Shown piece by piece: positions 26,801 to 41,800 of a stretch of DNA of 64,000 bases. The translations under genes were made by a program, and so were the position numbers. The notes under the pieces were generated by a model. It saw only the letters and a program-made list of their open reading frames with translations, was not told where the DNA came from and searched no databases. Numbering within the stretch: the first letter of the stretch is position 1; the number at the start of each line of letters is the position of its first letter. This DNA comes from Mytilus californianus (taxonomy: Eukaryota > Mollusca > Bivalvia > Mytilida > Mytilidae), in NCBI RefSeq assembly GCF_021869535.1, contig NW_026262668.1:135519635-135583634 (forward strand). Reading direction: 5' to 3'.

Positions 26801-29800
26801 ATGTTATTATGTAACTTTATGAACTTAGTTTTCTTTGAAATTTTCTTTACAAACAAATACAAGAAATAAACATGGAAAAAAGCATATTCCGAATAACACT
26901 TCGTTTCTATTAAAAACAAGAAATGTGAGAAACTAGAAAAAATAAACTTGCTTAATCCTAAGTTAGTCAAAATTATCTCTATTTCAGTAAAAAAACGGGA
27001 GAACATCGTCAGAGCATGTGACTATATAAACGTTAATTAATTGAAGTAAAATGAATCGTCGATCAACCCGATAAAGGCATTTTCTATATAAATTGTTATC
27101 ATTACTTAACCTGTTTAATAATATAAGAAAAATGACGAAACATACAGATACTGATTCTCAATCATAATTGGCTGTGGAAAAGTCAGGGGAATCTAGCGAT
27201 AAAATGTACCTTGAATTACAAAAGAACTGTTTCAGATAGGTATATGAACTAATATTAAAAAAATCTGATCAAACCTAGTTTGGTGTGTATGTTTTCCTAT
27301 CTCGATGATGTTTCGCTCACATTGTTTTTTTTTGTTGTACAGAATGGAATCAATTGACCTTATGTAGATCGATCACTCTTTGGAGACTTCAGGGTTCTCT
27401 TGCAATTGTTCTGTGATAGCGTAAACAGAACATGAAAAATTGGAAGCGTTGCAATATCGGAATTTATAAGTGATGAAGATATTTTGATATTTACATATAC
27501 TCGTTATAAAATATATTTTTTGTTATAAATTATTCTTCATGTTTACCACTAATGCGATATGTTAATAATTTATATTCACAAATCGTATTTGCACCATTCT
27601 GACGCATCTGAATTGATTTCTATTGAGTATACAATTTAAGCAGTTTATCTAGTTATTGTGTACAAAATTTCATAATGTTTACGTGTAAGTATGAACATTT
27701 AATTACATTTTATAGTTAAAAGTGGAAGAAATAGAGATATGCATTACAATGATGCCATACGGAAACAAGGATATTTTTTCGCAGATTTCGATCCAAACCT
27801 TGTTAATATACATTCTCCTAAAAATATTAACGTCTTTACTTTGTAGCACTGGGATGTGTTTATCTGAACTTCAGAATGACCCGGAGTTGTTAGAGATCTG
27901 GCACAGTCTTGTCGACTGTAGAAATTTCACGGGCACCTGTGACGTAGACTACCCATACCGATCTGCCGATGGATCTTGTAACAATATCAATTATCCTGAG
28001 TGGGGCAAGTCATTTACACCCCAGGAACGATTTATACCTGCTCATTATGAAGATGGTACGTAAACCCAGTCCTCTGAGTGGCAAGTCATTTCATCTCAAG
28101 CACGATATACTAGACATAAATATACTTGCTCAATATGAAGATGGTACGTATACGAAGTACCCTGAGTGGGGCAGATCATTTACATCTCAAGCACGATATA
28201 CTAGACATAAGTATACTTGCTCAATATGAAGATGGTACGTATACGAAGTACCCTGAGTGAGGTAGGTCATTTACACCTGAATCAAGATTTATATCTGATC
28301 AATATGTGGATGGTACGTATACCCAGTACCCTGATTGGGACAAGTTATTTACACACCAGGAACGATTTATACCTGCCAAATACGTGGATAATACGTATAC
28401 AAATTACCCTGAGTTGGACAAGTCAAATTCACCTGAATTAAGATTTATACCTGCTCAATATGTGTATAGTACGTATACCCAGTACTCTGAGTGGGGCAAG
28501 TCATTTACACCTCAGTCAAGATGTATACCTGCGCAATATGTGTATGGTACGTATACCCAGTACCCTGAGTGGGGCAAGTCATTTACATCTCAGACAAGAT
28601 GTATACCTGCTCGATATGTGGATGGTACGTATACCCAGTGCCATGAGTGGGGCAAGTCATATATACCTCAGGCAAGATTTATACCTGCTGAATATATGGA
28701 TAGTACGTATATAAATTACCCTGAGTGGGACAAGTCAAATTCACCTGAAGCAAGAACTATACTTGCTCATTATGTGTAAGGTACTTATACCCAGTAACCT
28801 GAGTGGGACAAATCCTTTACACCTCAGGCAAGATGTATACCTGATCATCATGTAGATGGTACGTATATCCAATACCCGGAGTGGGGCAAGTCATATACAC
28901 ATCAGACAACATTCATACCTGCCTAATATGTAGATGGTACGTATACCCAGTACCCTGAGTGGGGCAAGTCATTTACACATCAGCCAAGATTTATAACTGT
29001 CCAATATCTGGATGATAGGTATACCCAGTACCCTGCGTGGGACAAGTCCTTTACACCTCAGGCAAGATTTATACCTGACCAATATGTTGATGGGAGGTAT
29101 ACCCAGTACCTTGAGTGGAGCAAGTCATACACACATCAGCCAATATTTATACCTGTCTAAAAATATCTTGTTGATTGGGGGGGGGGGGGGCGTATGATAG
29201 ATATGTAAAATGATCGCTGTTCACATTCAGCATTTCACGAATAGATCGTGAAAAAACGTATAACAAACATACTGAACTCCAAGGCAAATTCAAAAGGGGG
29301 AAGTCCAAAAAAACTGAAAAAATCAAACGCTTTCAATCAACGGAACAAGTGAAAAACAACTGCTTCATGAAAACAGACGTGGCAAAATTTTTTTTTCTAT
29401 CATTTTTTCTATATTTTTTCTCAGAATTTTACAACTTAAACTCTTTGTATACATAACAAATGAAAAAGCTAATGATATTGTGTTCCTATCACGAGATTAC
29501 TTCGTTTAATTCCATTAAACAATAAGCACACACACTTTATTTAATGTATAGCGTTTTGATTTATGAAAACATGACTTAGAGGAAAAGGTTGTTTGTAACC
29601 ACTGTCTTATTTTAATCACAGGTATAGATTATCCACGTGATTATGACCTACCTAGCCCTCGATTGATCAGTAATAAACTGTTCAATGATACTGGTGAAGC
29701 TAGTTACGACAGGAGAAAGACTGCAGAAATGATGGCATGGGGACAACTCTTGGCTCACGACTTTGTACTAACACCAACAATAGGTATATCCTAATCGCTA

Positions 29801-32800
29801 TATTATAGTTGATTATAAGTAAAGTGCGCTTTCTTATACTGGTTTTTTTTTTCTTTTCTTCCTTCCATTTTAAAAATGAATTTAAGTGATTTGTTAACCG
29901 GCATGATTAGCAGAGGACAGTATTTCATAGGGGACATTACATTAATAACACATAACTGAAATGGTGTTAGAACAGAAAACTTTTTCAACCGCAGCAAAGC
30001 CAAATGTTGACAATATTGTTTTTGAGGGGTAACAATCGTCTTTTAAATTTTGAATTGAAAGCTAGAAAGCATGACTTGACAGTCGAAAAGAAAGAGTTTT
30101 TAGGGGTCAAGACCCCCTTTAAATGAACTATTCAGATGAGCAGTTGTGCCAAAGATTTAGGTTTCGAAGGGAGAGCATTGAGTATAGTTCAGACTTGCTC
30201 ACAGATCACTCCAAGGTGTACAGCAGTGAATGTTGAGGAGCAGGTGATGTTTTCTCTTCGTTTTTTTTTTGCCAGTGGTTCAAATCCCCACGTAATAGGT
30301 GACACAATGGGCCACGGCAAATCTACTATGTCAAAGGTTTTAACTTAGTTTACAGACGCATTGATTGCAAAGAGGGACCAGTTCATAAAATGGCCCTGTA
30401 GGCAGAAAAAGTTTATGCAACGAAAAATGGTTTCTTTGAAAAAGCAGGCTTCCCCAATGTGACTGGCTGCGTCGATGCTCATACACGTATTCAAGCACGT
30501 GGTGTTTAATAAAAACATTGTTTCAACTGCATGTGCTCCCCGTGACAATATTCAAACAATGCATAGAAAAACAAACGAAAAACATGATTTAAATCGTAAT
30601 GTCATGGTTGTAGCTAAGAATTGAATGCTTCTTTTTTAGTTGTATAGGAATGCAAAAGCGTTGAACGTGCCGAAATTTGTATCATGAAGCTTTTACATCC
30701 TACATGTAATAAAATTACAGAAAGAAGCATTCAATTCTTCATTTAAGTCAAGACCTAGTTACCACATATTTATTAAGTCTCCCAAACAAAGTTTGGAGAC
30801 TTATTGTTTTTGCTCAGTTCTTATTATTATTATTATTATTCTTCTTCTTCTTCTTCTTCTTCTTCTTCTTCTTCTTCTTCTTCTTCTTCTTCCGCCACTT
30901 TTAAATTTGAACTTGTCCGCACCCGTTCTCCAAAACCGCTTGTCAGATTAACTTAGGGTTTTACAATATGTAAGACTAACATGTCTAGTGGTGCAATCAG
31001 GGTTTTGTTTGTGCAATGGGGTTTATAAAGGGGTACTTTGAGGGGCAAAAAGAAAGGAGGGTTTTACTATAGAACCCTATGGGATTTTATTTTTTAAAAT
31101 TTTCAAATGATTATAAATTGGAAACCGTTTGTAATACACACAATCTTTTTAATTGAAAATCTTCTAAATGATAAAGCACATTAAATGAAATACAGGGTTA
31201 GTCCCCAGGGGTCACCACCACCCCCTGCCATTTAAGAAAGTTCTAATATCTTGTCAGTGGTCGAGATCCCCACCCCTAAACCATATATATTCTGGTTTGT
31301 CATTATAAAGCACATCAAATGAAATACAGGGTTAGTCCCCAGGGGTCACCCCACCCCCTGCCATTTAAGAAAGTTCTAATATCTTGTCAGTGGTCGAGAT
31401 CCCCACCCCTAAACCATATATATTCTGGTTTGTCATTATAAAGCACATCAAATGAAATACAGGGTGAGTCCCCAGGGGTCACCCCCACCCCCTGCCATTT
31501 AAAAAAAGTCTAATATCTTGTAAGCGGTCGAGATCCCCACCCCTAAACCATATATATTCTGGTTTGCCATTATAAAGCACATCAAATGAAATAGAGGGTT
31601 AGTCCCCAGGGGTCACCCCCACCCCCTGCCATTTAAGAAAGTTCTAATATCTTGTCAGTGGTCGAGATCCCCACCCCTAAACCATATACATTCTGGTTTG
31701 TCATTATAAAGCACATCAAATGAAATACAGGGTTAGTCCCCAGGGGTCACCCCCACCCCCTGCCATTTAAAAAAAGTCTAATATCTTGTAAGCGGTCGAG
31801 ATCCCCACCCCTAAACCATATATATTCTGGTTTGTCATTATAAAGCACATCAAATGAAATACAGGGTTAGTCCCAAGGGGTCACCCCCACCCCCTGCCAT
31901 TTAAGAAAGTTCTAATATCTTGTCAGTGGTCGAGATCCCCACCCCTAAACCATATATATTCTGGTTTGTCATTATAAAGCACATCAAATGAAATACAGGG
32001 TGAGTCCCCAGGGGTCACCCCCACCCCCTGCCATTTAAAAAAAGTCTAATATCTTGTAAGCGATCGAGATCCCCACCCCTAAACCATATATATTCTGGTT
32101 TGTCATTATAAAGCACATCAAATGAAATACAAGGATAATCCCCAGGGGCCACCCCCACCCCCTGCCATTTAAAAAAGTTCTAATATCTTGTAAGCGGTCG
32201 AGATCCCCACCCCTAAACCATATATATTCTGGTTTTTCATTATAAAGCACATCAAATGAAATACAGGGTTAGTCCCCAGGGGCCACCCCCACCCCCTGCC
32301 ATTTAAAAAAGATCTAATATCTTGTAACCGGTCAAGATCCCCACCCCTAAACCATATATATTCTGGTTTGTCATTATAAAGCACATCAAATGAAATACAG
32401 GGTGAGTCCCCAGGGGTCACCCCCACCCCCTGCCATTTAAAAAAGTTCTAATATCTTGTAAATGGTCGAGATCCCCACCCCTAAACCATATATATTCTGG
32501 TTTGTCATTATAAAGCACATCAAATGAAATACGGGGTTAGTCCCCAGGGGTCACCCCCACCCCCTGCCATTTAAAAAAGTTCTAATATCTTGTAAGTGGT
32601 CGAGATCCCCACCCCTAAACCATATATATTCTGGTTTGTCATTATAAAGCACATCAAATGAAATACGGGGTTAGTCCCCAGGGGCCACCCCCACCCCCTG
32701 CCATTTAAGAAAGTTCTAATATCTTTGTAAGCGGTCAAGAGCCCCACCCCTAAACCATATATATTCTGGTTTGTCAATTAAAGATGGTTTGATTGATATA

Positions 32801-35800
32801 CAGGGTTAGTCCCCATGGGTCATCCCGACCCCCTGCCATTTGGGAATGTTCTAATATCTTGTAAATGGTCGAGATCCCTACCCCTAAACCATATATATAT
32901 TCCTGTTGGTCATGTCTCAAACATTTGAATGACATATAGGGTCTGTCCCAAGGGGTTCCCCCCACCCCCAATGTTCTAATATCTTGTAAATGCTCGAGAT
33001 CCCCACCCCTAAACCATATATTTTCCTGTTTGTCATGTCAAAAAGGTTTGAATAATATATTGGGTCAGTCCCCAGGGGTTTTCCCCACCCCCAATGTTCT
33101 TATATCTTCTTAATGTTTGAGATCCCCACCCCTAAACCATATATATTGCTGTTCGTCATGTCAACATGGCTTGAATGATTTATAGGCCAGGGCTTCACCC
33201 AACCCAAATGTAAAAAATCTTGTAAATGGTAAAACAGACATATACCTTTTTGTCATGTCAAAATTATTTGAATGATATATAGTGTGAAGTGTTAACAATG
33301 ATCCCTTTTCCTTGCTCTCTGAGAATTTTGTTTTATTTGTTGACAACGTGCTGAATTCGGTTTGAGTCTAACTATGAAGGAAGCATCATGACTGAACTAA
33401 AAGGTAAGAAATTTTATTATTTATAAATGCTGTATGTATAAATGTCACTGTTTTATTATATCAGATGGCACCAAGTAAAATTTGAGGTTCATGAAATTTT
33501 TTCTGCTGTCCTTTTTTTAACACAAGTCTAATTTTTTATTAAGTTCACATACAATTTAAATTAGGAAACAAGTAACCTCAACTTTTGCTTCATGAGAAAC
33601 TTGGCTTAAAAGAATTTAATGATACATTTCACATTAAATATGTTGATTTTCTTATAAAATTGAAACATTTTCATTTTATTATCTAAAAAACTTTTTCTTG
33701 GAAGTTTGCTTTTACCAAGGCCAGGTTTCACAGTGCATGGTTAAGTCTGCATGTAAAGAATTGTGTGAGCTAGTGCTTCTTAAAATGCTTTATCTGTAGA
33801 CCCTCCTCGTGGTGGTGCCGGATAACACTCATTCACATCCTTATTTTTTGCACGCTGCCACATTATTTTGTCTTCTGTGTGACGTACACTATAGAATTTC
33901 ATATAAAGTAGAATATTTCAGATAAACAGATAACCTATATTTTGTATATTTTGAAATTCAAATAAAATAATGTAACACAGAAGTTATCATTACAGTTATG
34001 TCCATTTTCACATTTGCATGTTTTTCTACAAATTAACAGAAATCAATATGATTTACTCATTTCCATTATTTAACAATTCATTGCTATAAATCTTCCAGAA
34101 ACTCGTAAATATATGCACAAGTCAATAGCTAAATTAAGGATGGGTTTGATTGGCCAAATTAACCATGCAATTTTTAATTAGATATTAGCCATATTTATAA
34201 TATAAAACTGTTCACACATGGTTGACAGCATCATCTTATCCAGAGATAAAGATGTAAAATATATATTGAAATTTTGTTTTGCATAATTTTCTATAAGTTA
34301 AATTCAGTTGCTACTATAATTGATGGATTTTTTTACTTCTATTTATGAACTGTCCTTTATATCAAGTGCAAGGTAGGCCACATGATCCAAATTGCTTGCA
34401 TCTGCTCCTGTTGAAGTAATATATAAGATAGGTTTCTATTTATTTCCAAATTATTTGAAAAAGATTCTTTCTGACAAACAAGAAACATCTATAATCCTCC
34501 ATAAAAAATGCCTTTCTGACATTTCATTCATAATTAAAAGTTGCTTATAACTGCCTGTTCATATCTTTATGAATGAAAGTTTTTTGTAAAGCAATTATGC
34601 AAGATTTCATTATCATATTTAAATGCTGTTGGATTTAATTTCAATTCGTTTAAAATATTTATATATACATATATATGCTAGTATTATAGTATAAGTTTGG
34701 TGTTCATTACTTGATATCCTTGTATATTGCCAGTTTTCACTCAAGTTATCATCCCCTGCACAATGCATTGCAGGAGGACATAGAAATACCTGGCATATGT
34801 CTCTGTCCGTCTGTGCCTCTGTCCTTCCATCAATTTGTGCGTCATTCCGTTCGTGCGTCTGTCCAACAGGTCTTGTTAGCCCTCTCACGTGTACATTTCT
34901 TGCCAGATTTTAATAAAACTTATATCATATGTTAATATTAGCATTAGTGCTCTCACATGTAAAATTCTTGCAAGATTTTTATAGAACTTATATCATAGGT
35001 TTATATCAGCTGTCTCGGTCAAGTTTGAAAATCAGTGCTGATCAATTATTTTAAAAAGCGTTGTGCCCCTTGGAAATATAAAACAAATATTTTTGGAATA
35101 CTTTTCTCAGAAACTACTGAACAGAATGACTTTATATTGGTAAGCAAGTTGTCAGAAATCAGTTGCAACATATGAGCACTTTTTTATCTGTTGGACACCT
35201 TCTTCCTGTTTTTGCATGTTACTGTTTTCTGGACACTGAAATTGTTATGGCGGAAAAGATTTATTTCTAGGAGCAGGCAGAGGAAATTCATTAAATTGAT
35301 TTTAATTGGCCACATTTATGTACCTGTTAGGTAATACTTACAGCTGTTGAATTTTGATTAAATTTGCAGGAAAACATGCAACAGACATATGTAAACATGA
35401 AGAGAATGTCAGAAGAAATGAAGGCCAAGGCATATCAATTACAAGGATGCTTTTCAAAATTTTCTAGTAAAGTTCCTGCTGAACATAGTGTTTTTTTCAC
35501 TAAAACCATTGATGATTTTCTACAAATGGGGAATAAGCTTTCTTGTGATGCAGATGTACTGCAGACAGTAATTAAAAAAAATGAAAACACCGAAAGCGAA
35601 CGTAGAAAAAAGATGTCTGAGACATTGAAGCAAAACTACACTCTCAAAAGAAAACTAGAGGAGTATGAAACAGATGAGTTTGATGACTCATTAATGTCAT
35701 CCCAGGATGCATCCCAGGATGATAAACCAAAGGATGAAAAAAAAACAGCAGAAGTATCTGATCCCAATGATCCTGGGACATCAGCATCACACTCTTCTGA

Positions 35801-38800
35801 AGCAAATGACTTGTACTTAAAAGAATCCGAACAGAAGAAATTATAAAATAAACAGTGTTATCTAAACAATTTAAGACACTTTTTATGATATTAATTTTGT
35901 GATGTTCTTATTGTTTAATATATATATTTTTCAGAGCAGAGATTCTGTTGTTTTCCTGGATAGTTAACTTTTATTCTGTTATCAGTATTTTGTGTATTTC
36001 AAAATGATGTATTGTTGAAATAAAGTTTTTTTTTTTTTTTTAGGAATTGTCAACACCATTATTACCAATATAAGAACAGTTGCTCAAGTGAAGAATATTA
36101 GACATTTATTAAAAAAAGATATTGTAGTCAGGTATGAAAGTATGATATTCTTTTTTATTTAATCAAATGTATGTATTTTCAATATTACAGAAACAACAAA
36201 TGATATAAACAGCAGGTAAAGCACAACCTATGCATAGCACATCAGTTAATTATCAGTGTTGTTCGGTCACTCGTTGAATATTTTTCAATATTTCAATTCT
36301 TGGATTAGTTATTCTTTTTATTATTATCACTTTTTATTGGAAATTGAGTCGAAAATGAAAGGAGTTATATCTTTTCTACACATTCTCAATTGTTTTGATG
36401 CACAGGCACTGTTGTATAATGTCAGAGGAGTAAAATTATCCGTTTTAATTTCAATCAAAAATCATTGGGATTCGTTGCAACCAATGTCATAATTATAATT
36501 ATAGACATCTGTGTAGAATTTATTGTATATATTTCAGAAATATATCAACATGGCAAGGAAAAATAGAGCAAAAAGAACACAAGACAAAAAACGGAAGCAG
36601 CAATTTAGAGAGAAGGTATGTAAGTTTAAAATATAAGCAACAGTAGTTTACCAATGTTTGATTCTCATCTATTGATTGAAAAGAAACAAAAACAAAAAAG
36701 TAAAAAGATCAAAATTAACTATTTAAAACTTCAATGAAATATACACAAAAGTAAAACGAAATTAACTGGAAGACTACAACTGGGTTGTTCCTAGTTGTTT
36801 TGATATTAAAAGGTAAAGAAGCCTTATTAAAAGAAAGGGGTTTTGTTTTACAAAATTTACAAACATACTCACCTCAAAATGATTATAGTGCTGTAGCTAC
36901 TCAATATCTGTTTACAAAGACCTTTGAGTTTGCTTTCAAGTATTTAATTTATTTCAACATTTTTCCCACAAGCATACCTGATAAATGTTATGCCAGAAAT
37001 GTGTTTAAACAGAGTATTAATGCACAATAACATGATAAGTTCTGAAACTTTGTATTCTTGATATTTTCAGAAGAATATTATGTTTATTAATATATAATTC
37101 ACTATTTTATACTTTACAGATTTCTTCATCTTATGTCTACTTTCCTGTAAATACAGTATGGAAGGAACGTGTACAGCTACTATTAAACCTAAAACCTACA
37201 AAAACACAGAATAATAATCAAACAACAGATGTTTTATCTTTACAACTATCTAGACCAGCTACATATCAAACCATTACTGGTGATGGCAACTGCTTCTTTG
37301 CAGCATTGTCATATATAATTTGTGGTCATCAGACATTTCATGATATAATTAGACATAAAATTTGTAATCATTTTATACAAAATCAAAACGACTTAAAATG
37401 TTATTTACCTCCAGAGTATAAAGGAAATGCTAATACCTATTTACTAAAAACTGGAATGAGAGAAAATGGAACCTGGGCAACAGAGGTTGAAATTTTTACA
37501 GCCAGCCATTTACTTCAAACGGATATTTACACCTATACAAAGTCTGGAGTACATTGGGTTTGGCTCAAGCACAAAACAATAACTTTATCTGACAATAGAG
37601 GAATATATCTTTATCACAAAAATCAAAATCATTATGATGTTGTTCTTACCACCACTACTCAACCTGTTTTGCAGAATTTTTCATCAAGTTTACAAACATA
37701 TTTGTGTGATCAGCTGAAGAAAGGAACTCAAAAGATGAGAGATGTTGAAGACAAGGAGAAAGCTAGAAAAAAATGCACCACAAACCAACAGAATATGGAA
37801 AATAAGAAAATCAAAGCAATTAAGAACAAACTACACAAGGAAAAGAAAAACAGGAATGAGAGATTAAGATATAGCATAGACAAAGTGTATATGGAAAATA
37901 AAAAGAAGAGTGATAATTTAAGATATAACACAGACAAAGCCTACATGGAAAACAAAAAAGAGTGTCACAGAATAAGTTACAAAACAAACAAAGTGTATAG
38001 AGAACAAAAAAAGAAGAGTGATAATTTAAGATATAACACAGACAAAGCCTACATGGAAAACAAAAAAGAGTGTCACAGAATAAGTTACAAAACAAACAAA
38101 GTGTATAGAGAACAAAAAAAGAAGAGTGATAATTTAAGATATAACACAGACAAAGCCTACATGGAAAACAAAAAAGAGTGTCACAGAATAAGTTACAAAA
38201 CAAACAAAGTGTATAGAGAACAAAAATAGAAGAGTGATAATTTAAGATATGACACAGACAAAGCCTACATGGAAAACTAAAAAGAGTGTCACAGAATAAG
38301 TTACAAAACAAACAAAGTGTATAGAGAACGAAAAAAGAAGAGTGATAATTTAAGATATAACACTGACAAAGCCTACATGGAAAACAAAAAAGAGTGTCAC
38401 AGAATAAGTTACAAAACAAACAAAGTGTATAGAGAACAAAAAAAGAAGAGTGATAATTTAAGATATAACACAGACAAAGTGTACAGAGAAAACAAAAAGA
38501 AGTGTCACAGAATAAGATACAAGACAAATTTGAATTACAAACAATTTAAACAGGTGTCTTCCATAATGAAATATGCAAACAACTCGGTGTTTAGAAGCAA
38601 GGTGAAAGTATTTTCTAAGACAAAGTACAGAACTAATACTGATTTTCAAATCAGACTTAAATCACAATCTTCCAAGAAGTACAAGAACAATGCAGTATTC
38701 AGACAGAAAGTCAAATCTGCTTCAAAGACCAATTATCAGCGGTATGAATCTTTAAGAAACAAGTTGAAGGCTTCATCTATAAAGAGATATTCATCAGACC

Positions 38801-41800
38801 CACTGTTTAGAAGTAAACTAAAAACATTTTTAAAAATCAAATATCACAGTGACATATCTTTGAGAGAAAAAAAGATATCAAATAGAAAGTCTATTCAGAA
38901 AGCAATTGAGCAATTTAAAAAAAGCATACAAGACCTTCCAGTATATGTCTGCACAGTGTGCATAAGATCTTTGTACAAAAGTCAGGTAAAGAAATGTAAC
39001 AGATCGAAGTATTTAAATGAAAAAGCAAACGAATGTTTAACTGGAAAATTTGTTCATACTTGTGATGAACATTGTAAAGCAAAATGTGAAAAGGCAAAGG
39101 AATGGATATGCTTTACATGCGACCGACATTTATCTTCAAACAATATGCCACCACAGGCACAAGCAAATGGCCTTAATCTAGAACCTATTCCCCCTAAACT
39201 GAAGAAATTAAATGATCTTGAAAAGCAACTTGTTGCATTACGTATTCCATTCATGAAGGTTCTTTGTTTACCAAAAGGCGGTCAAAGTGGAGTGAAAGGA
39301 CCTTGTATCAATGTACCATGTGACTTAAACAGTGTAACGGCAACGTTGCCTAGACCAATAAATGATGCACAGTTGATAAAAGTAAAACTAAAACGTAAAA
39401 TTGAATATAAAGGCTACCACAAGTTCGAATGGATTAATCCATCTAATGTGCAGGAAGCAGTTCAGTTCCTTATAAAAAAAAAATAAATGGTACACAGATG
39501 TGAAACTTAAGAATTTGTGGTACACTGAAGATGATTCCGATCTTGTTCTTTGTAATAATTCAGAAAAGATGGACGTTGATGATGGGGAAAGTAGCAATAA
39601 AGATATTAACAAAGAAAACAAGAATAATTATTCTGGAAAGGTTAGTGATGATGCAGTTGAAAATGAGAAATCCAAAGACCATGGAGATAATGATAATGCT
39701 GCTTATCCTGTAGAGACATGCTTACAGCCTATAGACCTTGGACAAGATATCCTTGATACTGACGGGAAGGTATTTTGCCTAGCTCCAGGAGAAAACCAGA
39801 TACCAAAAAGCATATTCAAAGAGGAAGGTATAGATGCAATGGCATTTCCACATTTACATCCTGGTGGGGAATTTGGATATTCTATGGATAGACACGTTAG
39901 ATTAACACCTTCAAAATACTTTAATGCACGGCTTTTGTCAGCAGACACTAGATTTGCCACAGACAGTCAGTATATATTTTTTGCCCAGTATGTGACCGAA
40001 ATAATGAATGTTACATCGAACATATCCATAGCTCTTCGTAAAGGTAAGCAAAAAACTGAAGATGGACAGAAACTTAATGCTTCCATGTTTACAAAACCGG
40101 ACAATTTAAAAATGATATTGAAATCAGATATTGGCTTCCGATTCCTGCAGCCAGTTCGTGGCACTCCCCCATACTGGGAAAGAACAATGAAGGATCTATA
40201 TGCAATGATTCGGCAAATAGGAATACCTACATTTTTTCTAACATTTTCTGCTGGTGAAACACGGTGGGATGATGTTTTAAATACTTTACTCCAAGTAAGT
40301 CATGACAGGAGAAATATTTGTGATCTGCAATGGACAGATAAATGCAAACTTATTAAAGATAACCCAGTTATGTGTGCCAGATTATTTGACCACAGAGTGA
40401 AAGCATTGTTTACTAATATTTTGATGTCACCAGCACAGCCAATAGGAAAGATTGTGGATTTCTTCTTTAGAACAGAGTTCCAACAACGAGGGTCTACCCA
40501 TATCCATTGTTTAGTATGGATTGACAATGCACCTAGACTTAATCAGGATAGTGATAAAGATATTTGCAGATTTGTTGATCAACACATAACCTGTCAGTTA
40601 CCTGATAAAGACAAAAATCCTAAACTTTATGAAATTGTTACATCAGTACAAATGCATAGTCAAAGTCATACAAAATCTTGCAAGAAACATTCAACAACAT
40701 GCAGGTTTAACTTCCCTAGACCTCCCATATGTAATACATTCATTGCAAGAATTGAAACAGACGAACTTAAAAAGGAAGATAGCACTAGACTGAAAACACC
40801 TACAACACTTGAACAACTAGACAAAATTTGTAAGCCAACAAGATCTGCCAAGCAGATACTTAAAGATGTATGGGCTGTAATCACTGCATATGATTCTCTA
40901 TCTGATATCACATTAAATGCTATTTTCACAAAGGCAAAAACAACATATTTAGAATACAAACAATGTCTACAAACAGTGACAACCAAAAATGTGATACACC
41001 ATAAGAGAAACCTTTCTGATCTATGGGTGAACAATTACAATCATTATCTTTTAACAGCATGGAATGCGAATATTGATATCCAATATGTTACTGATGTATA
41101 CTCATGTGTCGCCTACATCTTGTCTTACATCAGCAAGTCAGAAGGGGAGATGAGTGAACTTCTTCTTAATGCTAAGAAAGAGGCTGTTGAAGGTAACCAG
41201 GATTCAGCAGGCACAATGAAGAAAATTGGACAAGTTTACATGAACAATAGAGAAGTTTCCGCTCAAGAAGCAGTGTATAGAGTATGCAGCTTCAAATTGA
41301 AGGATTGTTCTAGAAATGTCATATTTATACCTACAGGTAGTAACCCTTTGAAAATGAGTCTACCTATTAACATTATTAGATCTAGAAAGGATGAGGATGA
41401 AAATATTTGGATGACGACAATATTTGAAAAATGCTATGAACGTCCTTGTTTGTCAGAATTTGACAACCTTTGTTTAGCAGATTTTTGTTCATTGTACAAT
41501 ATTTATCCAATTTCACAAAAGCCTAAATCTTCAAAAACCAATCCAGTCTATGAAATGCAAAAACATTTAGGATTTGTAAAACCAAAATGTAAGGGAAAAG
41601 AAAATATAAACAGATATCCAAGATTCAACAGGAAAAAAGCACCAGAAGAGTTTTATTTCTCTTTACTTCAGTTATATTTACCTCATAGAAGTGCAGACAT
41701 TAAACCACAACAATTTTTGAAATATGAGGACTTCGTAAAAATTGGAGTTTTACAGGATGGGTCTAAAGTGCTAGATATAATAAATTCAAACAGAAAAAGG

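Noticed and set aside
28306..28779. 157-codon open frame as an independent protein
   Set aside because: It is the exon-3-derived tandem array in a peroxidase intron; kept as a repeat and a finding, not as a separate gene.
31170..33150. Several 60-85 codon minus-strand frames
   Set aside because: All lie on the 134-bp minisatellite and repeat the same unit ([21 protein letters not shown]).
35364..35846. Joining the ORF at 35364 to ATGACTGAACTAAAAG|GTAAGA near 33388-33405 as a first exon
   Set aside because: The splice phases do not fit the open frame; the join would terminate early.
37820..38527. 235-codon open frame on the minus strand (Cys/Leu/Phe-rich repeats)
   Set aside because: Antisense shadow of the 108-bp coding repeats in the Helentron OTU gene, whose plus-strand frame has recognisable domains on both sides.
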